DNA from: Anthoceros angustus
Lineage: Eukaryota > Streptophyta > Anthocerotopsida > Anthocerotales > Anthocerotaceae
Length of the DNA: 64,000 bases
NCBI GenBank assembly: GCA_010909165.1
Contig: VJWM01000202.1
Span: 62,001-126,000, forward strand
Direction of reading: 5' to 3'
Under the pieces are notes generated by a model that was not told the origin of the DNA, ran no database searches, and saw only the letters and a program-made list of their open reading frames with translations. This document shows positions 57,610-64,000 of the stretch, piece by piece; the stretch's first letter is position 1; each line of letters begins with the position of its first letter. The translations under genes were made by a program, and so were the position numbers.

Positions 57610-59210
57610 CATTTTCATTGAACGGCAGCTGAAAGTTGCAGCATAGATTAGTTTTCTGTGACATGCTCATTCATGTACAGCGGATTTGCTCACAGCTATC
57701 TGTTCTGCTTTGTGGGTGATATTTCATCAGTTGTAATGTTCATGTGTGCTGAGCTTGTGCGGGTTCTAGAAATGTTCTGTTGCTGTAGTAGAAATTCGTC
57801 TTAGGTCATCATTCCTTCCAGCATTTTATAGCTACTGGGTTGAACAACTTGTTGTGCAATGCAGTATGCAGTCATTCTTCAGCAGTTCCGAGGTTTCGTT
57901 TACATTTTTCCTTTTTTGTGATATTGGGTTGTCGCCTAACTGTCCGTTGCCCATATCTTGAATCACTGTTTTGTTGTCGTGCGAGTGGTCGCAGTTGTGC
58001 GGCACATGCCAAGGTTCTGGAAGGAAATATGTTACGGTTGCAATATTGAGACCCTTCTAGTGCTCCAATTCTGCATCCCGGAGACTCCGACCTTGTCTTA
58101 CTTTGCTAGTCTTATTGGTTGTGCATTTCTGAGCTTTACTGGAAGCTGAAAATTGCATGGCCGGTCGATGATTTTCTTAAAACTTGTCGTCCACCCCAAC
58201 AGAACCTACCGTACATCAGGCACCACTGAAATTGGCCCCATTTGCCGCGCGGGTGTTTGTACGTGTCAAATGTAAAATTTTGGCAATTCCAGTCTCTTGT
58301 CCGTCTCTGTTGTGCATGCTGGCAGGGGGATAATGGGAATAACCTGTGGCATTAGTAAACTAACAACTGCATTTCTTCTGTCTGAATTCTTTCTTTATGG
58401 GGCTCGATACTGGATTAGGTCAATTGAGGTGTTGTTTTGTGGTTGGATATTGACTTCTTGTAGTATGGTTTGGTTGTGAATACACCTGTTTAATTATCTA
58501 ATAGGTTATGCAAGTTTTCTTAAAGTATGGTGTTGCCATCTAGCTGTTTGGTTTAGATGTTATAATTTTGTATTTGCTTTTTTAAAAGACTGTTTGGTTT
58601 GAGATGTTATAGTAAAACTTTAATTTCTAAAAGTCCGAGAGTACAGTGCGATTTAGATAATGGTTTTTATTATATATAAAAGTGGATACTAATGATATTT
58701 TGACTATCTACAAATTATGATTCAATCTTAAAATGTATATTTTCTATATGCATGCAGGTGGAGTGATCAAGTACTTGATGGTGTGGCAGATGTTGTAGCT
58801 GATGCTTTAAATTGGATGTTTAGGGAGTAAAGAGAAATGTAATAATCTTTTATCTCTTAAATCATATCTTGGGTGAAAAGGGCACGTACTAGATTTTAAA
58901 GCTAATAGCAATTTGCAAACACTTGAAGTGATTATCTTATATATCTTATAACTTATTGGATTACAGCTAAATTGAGGTGATCTCCTTAGGTAAAGTGAGG
59001 TGATCTGATTAGTTGAGATCCCGGCCTAGATCAATAAGTTTCAAAGAAAATAAAAAGCTTTGAGAAAAATAAAATATTAAAATGATAGTAAGATTAAAAA
59101 TTATAGCTGATTCGCAGTTCTACCTTGTAGACTATAGTAGGACATTATGGACCTCCATTGGTCTTGTGCTCTTGTGAAGCTGTATGGACTCCCACGGGAC
59201 TGGTGCTCTT
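57610..59210. other. REN1-like 3' UTR and AT-rich intergenic DNA
   Basis: The first few hundred bases are probably 3' UTR. From about 58480 the DNA is strongly AT-rich with no recognisable gene. Confidence 0.45.
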
Positions 59211-59219
59211 GGGCACGTC

Positions 59220-59475
59220 TAGTAACTTGTGTGGACACTCAATTACCATAGAGTAACCTCACTTGTGCACATTGAATAAACATGGTGCTCTTGTGCACAT
59301 TGCGTAACTTAGTTTAGTGTTCATGTGCACATTGAGTAACTTGATTTAGTGTTCTTGTATACATGAAGTAACTTGGTATAGTGTGCCACACTGCATAGTA
59401 GGTTTCTACTGCCTCCTCTTTGTATGCGCTTTTCGGCTAGATCATGAACTCTTTGTATGAGCTTTTCGGCTAGAT
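59220..59475 (+). repeat. Degenerate 30-33-bp tandem repeats
   Basis: GTGCACATTG.GTAACTT and TTAGTGTTC recur several times between 59255 and 59390. Near 59418-59477 CTTTGTATG.GCTTTTCGGC plus TAGATCATGAA appears twice. Confidence 0.75.
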
Positions 59476-59517
59476 CATGAATTTGTGTACTCAGCTATTG
59501 CGAGCTGTCAGCTTGTC

Positions 59518-59890
59518 TACATTGTGACTATTGTGATGATAAGCATGAGTGACCACAATAATAACAACAACTGCACCAGTTGTGATCCTAGTCTCCTGCC
59601 AAAGCTTATACTCGCATTAACTTCCTCCTGCCAAAGCTCATACTCTCATTAACTTCCTCCTGCCAAAGCTCGTACTCTCATTAACTTCCTCCTGCCAAAG
59701 CTCATACTCTCATTAACTTCCTCCTGCCAAAGATCATACTCTCATTAACTTCATTGTGACTATTGTGATGATGAACATGAGTGATTATAATAATAACAAC
59801 AACTGCTCCAGTTGTGATCCTAGTCTCCTGCCAAAGCTCATACTCTCATTAACTTCCTCCTGCCAAAGCTCATACTCTCATTAACTTTCT
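59518..59890 (+). repeat. 32-bp minisatellite with a higher-order duplication
   Basis: About seven copies of CTCCTGCCAAAGCTCATACT followed by CTCATTAACTTC. The block headed by GTGACTATTGTGATGAT, with its TAATAACAACAACTGC.CCAG tail, occurs twice (59522 and 59756), each time leading into the minisatellite. The array therefore grew by segment duplication. Confidence 0.9.
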
Positions 59891-59999
59891 TCATTAATTC
59901 TGCCGTCATTAGTGGCTGCCAAAGCTCAATCAATACCCTCATTAAATTCCCTCAATAATTATGCCATCATTAGTAAGTGTAAAGATCACGTTTGGCATG

Positions 60000-60410
60000 T
60001 ACCTTAACCTTTTGTCGAGCTTTAAATGGAACCTTGCTTTGCAACTTTGCTATGTATCTTAACCTTGGTCGTGGTTTCAATTGAACCTTGCTTTGCAATT
60101 TTGCTATATATCTTAACCTTGGTCGGGCTTTGAATTAAACCTTGCTTTGTAATTTTAGTTAATATTCCATGTTTGCACTGAAAATAACCTTCTTGAAAAT
60201 TATTTTTAGTGCTCAACTTGAGTCAAGTGAGTGGAAGCCCATTTTCAGTGCTCAAGTTCTTACAAATGTGCTCCATTTAACCAAAGCTATTTGAACTTAG
60301 TGCTCAAGTTAAGTCTAGTGAGTGGACGCCTCTTTTCAGTGCTAAAGTTCTTATAAGTGTGTTTCCATTTAGCCTAAGCCATTTGGGCTCAATGCTCAAG
60401 TTGAATCTAG
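60000..60410 (+). repeat. Two further tandem arrays (about 60-bp and about 108-bp units)
   Basis: AACCTTGCTTTG.AA.TTTGCTAT and CTTAACCTTGGTCG recur three times at 60029-60150. TTTTCAGTGCT.AAGTTCTTA and AGTGAGTGGA.GCC recur at 60220-60345. Non-coding and AT-rich. Confidence 0.8.
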
Positions 60411-61373
60411 ACCAGTCCAGCATTTTTAATCGTAGAAATAATTAAATATTATTTTCAAAATAATTATTATAGAATTTTATAATATATTTTAAATAATATA
60501 AAATATAAATAAAATAAGAAAACCAAGCCCTCCACTAAATGAAAGAGGCAAGGACAAAGAGTAAAGTAAGCGCCGGATAGAAAAATGAGCAAGTTAATTA
60601 TCGTGTAACTAATGAACTACGAGCTACATAGTGAATGAACTATGAGCTAGGAAAGTCTAACGCCTAGCCTTTGAAAGTAATATATCTATTGAGAACCTCT
60701 TCCTCTTTTTTCTATAAATATATTTTAAAATTATTTATTTATTTATAACATAATAGGTCCACAATCAAACATAGGGGATCGGGCCCAAAAGACTTGGAGC
60801 TCCATGGGACAGAGGGGGAGGTGAGCCACTACTTAACCGCGCAAGGGAGGAAAATCGGCTCAAGGGGGATCCGGTTTTCCCTGAAACACAGAGGAGTTCC
60901 TAGAAAGCCGGATCCCTTGCAAGGCAAAAGCAGCTAAGAGGAACGAGGGAGCCAGACAGGGAGAAGGGCGAAGGGAAACAAGAAAGGCGTGGGGCGAAGG
61001 CTGGGCTGCCATGTGGGTGGGAAACCTGTTGCGACGATGGCCCCGAAACGATTGCATTGAAGAGCAAAAGAGAAAACAGATGATGAGCTGATTCTGACAT
61101 GAGAGGCACATGGGACAGGGCGGAGAGATAGGAGCGAACTTGGCGAGCCTCAGCTTGGAGAGAAGAGCCTGGTAAAGAAGCAACCAAATAAAAGATTGTA
61201 TATTCGGTGATAGCACACTACACCAGAGAGCTCGAAAAGTTTGTCTCCATCATCGCTTGGCAAGGGGAGAAGATCAAAGCTGGTTAAGCTTGAGAGCAGG
61301 ACAAACCGTTGGAGAGCTGGAGTTGTTCACTGCCTTCGCTGAGATGCTATCCAGTCCAGTTCTCCATGACAAC
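60411..61373. other. AT-rich then moderate-GC DNA upstream of the copia element, no gene
   Basis: 60420-60760 is very AT-rich. 60860-61216 has an open minus-strand frame without recognisable similarity. Nothing else is supported. Confidence 0.35.
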
Positions 61374-61588
61374 TTGTTGGTTTAAGTAGAGTTCTTGTTG
61401 AAGACCCAGCTGACACATGAATAGTTCACACCACTCATGAACAGTCACATCCCATCACCATCCCTGAACCGTCGCACCTCCTCGCTGATCGCCTGCACCC
61501 ACACACATATGACCACAGGAGCCTAAATGTAATCTGTAAGAAATCTGCAATAAGAGATCAACAGTCGTACCTACCGTGTACTTCCTTA
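61374..61588 (+). mobile_element. Probable 5' LTR of a Ty1/copia element
   Basis: Begins TGTTGGTTTAAGTAGAG, a usual copia LTR start. It contains AATGTAATC and GCAATAAGAG, which could serve polyadenylation, and ends next to the primer-binding site. The 3' boundary lacks a clear CA, and the matching 3' LTR lies outside the window, so both ends are tentative. Confidence 0.5.
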
Positions 61589-61600
61589 TGGTATCAGAGC
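61589..61600 (+). mobile_element. Copia primer-binding site (initiator tRNA-Met)
   Basis: TGGTATCAGAGC matches the complement of the 3' end of plant initiator tRNA-Met, the usual minus-strand primer of copia elements. It lies about 1 kb before the gag frame. Confidence 0.9.
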
Positions 61601-61734
61601 CGGAGTATCCGACATGCCATTGAAAGGACCGTCACCTCATGGCTTGTGGCAGGGGAGCCCGCTCGTGGGCAAGACCGGCTCATGAGGAACACCGGACTCC
61701 CCAATTAACCTATTCCCCTCACGGCGTTCTAAGG

Positions 61735-62480
61735 TGCGAATGCAGACCCGTGAAAAGAATCGAACAAGTAGCCACAAATCCAAGATAGAGCAAATTCCCT
61801 ACCTTCGACAACCGCGTGCTGAGGAAGCTCTACCAACTCGAAAATAAGGTGCATGTTGAGACTCGCCTGCTGCGTACCCTCCTCGGCATCATCTTGAGAG
61901 ACGTGAGGGACCTCCTCCAGGCGTGTGAGGCCTGTCGCACGAGGTAAGCACTTGAATTCATATAAGCACTTCAACAGGAGGGAGTAGCTCGCGCATTGTG
62001 GCACAAACACACTCTCCCCACGAGAACAACACGCAAATTCCTCACACACGCCTCGAGTCATAGCTTTGGCCTCACAACACCACAGATATCTAGAGGACAA
62101 GCTATGATATGAGCTTGTCCTCAATGGAAGGGTCTATATATACTAGACACTGGCATCGGCATATTCTAAAGATATCCTATTGGCATATGCCAGAAATATC
62201 CTAAGAATACACTATAATATGCAAGGAATATGCCAAAGCATATTACTTGAGCTTATCCACTTAGCTATTGTATCCTAAGAATATACTAATATGCAAGGAA
62301 TATGCCAAAGCATATTACTTGAGGTTATCCACTTAGCTATTGCTAACCATGTTTAATTAACACTAATCAATGCTTAATTAACATAAGCACCTTAGATTAA
62401 TTAACACTAATCCATGCTTAATTAACATAAGCATCTTAGATTAATTAACACTAATTACTTACTTAAAGATAAGTAATTAG
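61735..62480. other. Unexplained segment in the copia leader, probable nested insertion
   Basis: The leader between primer-binding site and gag is unusually long. This segment contains an open minus-strand frame (61729-62124), a TATA-like stretch (TCTATATATAC near 62130) and AT-rich tandem repeats, unlike normal copia leader. I could not define its ends. Confidence 0.35.
62200..62465 (+). repeat. 74-bp and 44-bp tandem duplications
   Basis: CCTAAGAATA.AC followed by ATGCAAGGAATATGCCAAAG occurs at 62200 and 62274. TTAATTAACACTAATC.ATG followed by CTTAATTAACATAAGCA occurs at about 62353 and 62397, with a partial third copy. Confidence 0.9.
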
Positions 62481-62594
62481 ATTAATTAATGCTAATCAAA
62501 CACTAAACCCAAGTGCAGAGATTAGTATCACACGACATGACAGGCCCCATCCAATCCTGGCCCAAGCCATCGCTCCCATCAGCGTTGAAGCCCC

Positions 62595-64000
62595 GTGAAG
62601 AAAAACCCTAACCATGTCCTCATCCAGGAGCCGGGCCGAGGCGCTGGCAGCGCTAGTAGTGCAAAGCCGCCGTGGTGGCGCCATCACCAAAACCCTGCTA
62701 ACCAACACTTTGCTAGCCTCCAGATTGAAATCAAAGAAAAGGACAGGTTTACGGGAGTAGACTACGACGTCTGGGCTACCCGGATGCAGGGACATCTCGA
62801 AGACGCCGACCTCTGGACAATAGTCGATGGGTCGGTGCCCTGCCTAGCAAACGGAACCCCGGACTACGACCAGTGGATGAAATCGGACAGAAGAGCCCGC
62901 AACCTCCTCATCGCTGGCCTCAACAAAGACATGGTTCACCACACCTTCGGTGCCTCAACCGCACAAACTATCTGGGAACAATTTACTCAGATGTTCGAAG
63001 CCACCGACGCCCAACACTCTGCCACTGCAACACGGAATTTCCACAACCTTAGATATAAGGACGGGGAAAGCATCCAGGCACACCTCAGCACCTTCCGCAC
63101 ATTGAGAGCAAGACTGGCCTCCTGCAGAACTACCCTAATAGAGGATCAGGCGGCCATAGCCCTCCTGATGACCCTGCCGCCAAGCTGGAGGACATTTGTT
63201 GCAACCCAGAACGGCCTCATGAAGCAGTCTGCACACGCGAAGAAGCTGAAGCTAAGAGAACTCATGACTCTCTCGGAGGTCATCGCTGCAATTATTGAGG
63301 AGGACTCTGCTAGGGGTCCTTCCAAGAGTGCAGCCCCAGCACAAGCCCTCTTCACCTCACGTTCTAACGGACAGAGACAGACGCGAAACAAGAATTGGCA
63401 AAGCAGGAAGGGAGGGGAAGGCTCTTCCCAAGGATCAGGCCCTGCTAACCCCCGTCATAAGGGGAACTACAACTGGTGTAGGAAGCTAGGGCACTATGAA
63501 CGAGAGTGCCGCAGCAAGCAAGCCGGTGAACCAAGGAAACTAGGTTCCCCAAGTGCTCAACTTACACAGCAGAGACCTCCAACAATTCTAATTACCACAC
63601 TGACCATCACCATTGGAAGCTGCTCCTCCTGGTACTTGGACAGCGTGCATCAGCTCATGTCTGTAAAGACCGTAATTGTTTCAACACCTATCGTACCCTA
63701 CATGGAGGAGGATTGATTTATGTGGCTAACAACAGGTCTGCAGAAGTGATTGGCACTGGCACAATTATCCTACAGTGCAGCACTGGAGGCACAATATTAC
63801 TTTCAGACGTGCTCCATGTGCCCAAGGTCAGTAAGAACCTGGTGTCTAGTGAGCACTCTAATGGATGACAAGCAATACGAGGTTCACTTCAAGGCTCAGA
63901 AATGCGAGATTTGTCCCCATGATAACCCCGTCGATGTTACATGCCACGGATTAAAGGAAGACAGGCTCTACCTCTTAGAAGCCTCCTCTCTTCTAGGAAC
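62595..64000 (+). pseudogene. Ty1/copia gag-protease region, degenerate, runs off the window
   Basis: The frame to 63716 encodes a UBN2-type gag with the blocks FTGVDYDVWATRMQGHLED, DGESIQAHLSTFRTLRARL and TLPPSWRTFVATQNGLM. The zinc knuckle reads YNWCRKLGHYEREC, so its first cysteine is replaced by tyrosine. At the protease active site, after WYLDS, a one-base loss shifts the frame. The protease continues in another frame with LLSDVLHVPKVSKNLVS, and a further shift precedes the pre-integrase part at about 63870. The element is therefore non-autonomous at best. Reverse transcriptase and the 3' LTR would lie beyond 64000. Confidence 0.88.

Overview
The window looks like nuclear DNA of a land plant. 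The genes have GT-AG introns and plant-type targeting sequences. They include plant-specific families: a PLS-class pentatricopeptide repeat (PPR) protein, a REN1-type PH-RhoGAP, FKBP20-1, THIC with a 3' TPP riboswitch, and 11S-globulin-like bicupins. Nothing fixes the species. The character of the PPR and of the Cys/Met/His-rich globulins, and the compact gene islands among AT-rich transposon debris, make me favour a seed-free plant (bryophyte, lycophyte or fern). That is inference.

Left gene island (about 0.6-27 kb). THIC (minus) and THI4 (plus) lie head to head across about 1 kb. They supply the pyrimidine and thiazole halves of thiamin. A TPP riboswitch lies in the THIC 3' region (650-767, minus). 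Next come a lipase/P-loop protein (minus), a calcineurin-like phosphoesterase, a 2-oxoglutarate/Fe(II) dioxygenase, an E-class PPR gene broken by a perfect 310-bp tandem duplication, FKBP20-1 and an LPP-gamma/dolichyldiphosphatase-like gene (all plus). Two 11S-globulin-like bicupin genes follow on the minus strand. They were damaged by a deletion that joined exon 5 of one to exon 2 of the other at an 8-bp microhomology.

Mobile-element region (27.5-46.9 kb). This is AT-rich DNA with tRNA-Glu-derived SINE-like copies, diverged direct repeats and a 1.9-kb terminal-inverted-repeat element carrying several copies of a 20-nt perfect palindrome. A roughly 12.4-kb composite block follows. It holds a decayed copia gag, unrecognised minus-strand coding remains, tandem GC-rich repeats, plus-strand remains with a ParB-like motif set followed by an adenine-methylase-like motif, and a GGCGCC minisatellite. 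The block lies between two pieces of a third globulin copy (32.3 and 44.9-46.5 kb). Beyond that copy lies a remnant of the LPP-gamma 3' end, which suggests an ancestral LPP-gamma/globulin segmental duplication.

Right part (50.5-64 kb). A complete 23-coding-exon REN1-like Rho GTPase-activating gene is followed by AT-rich minisatellites and the 5' half of a degenerate copia retrotransposon that runs off the window.

Exon boundaries were assigned by eye from GT-AG sites, continuous phase and remembered family similarity. No alignment or search was run.
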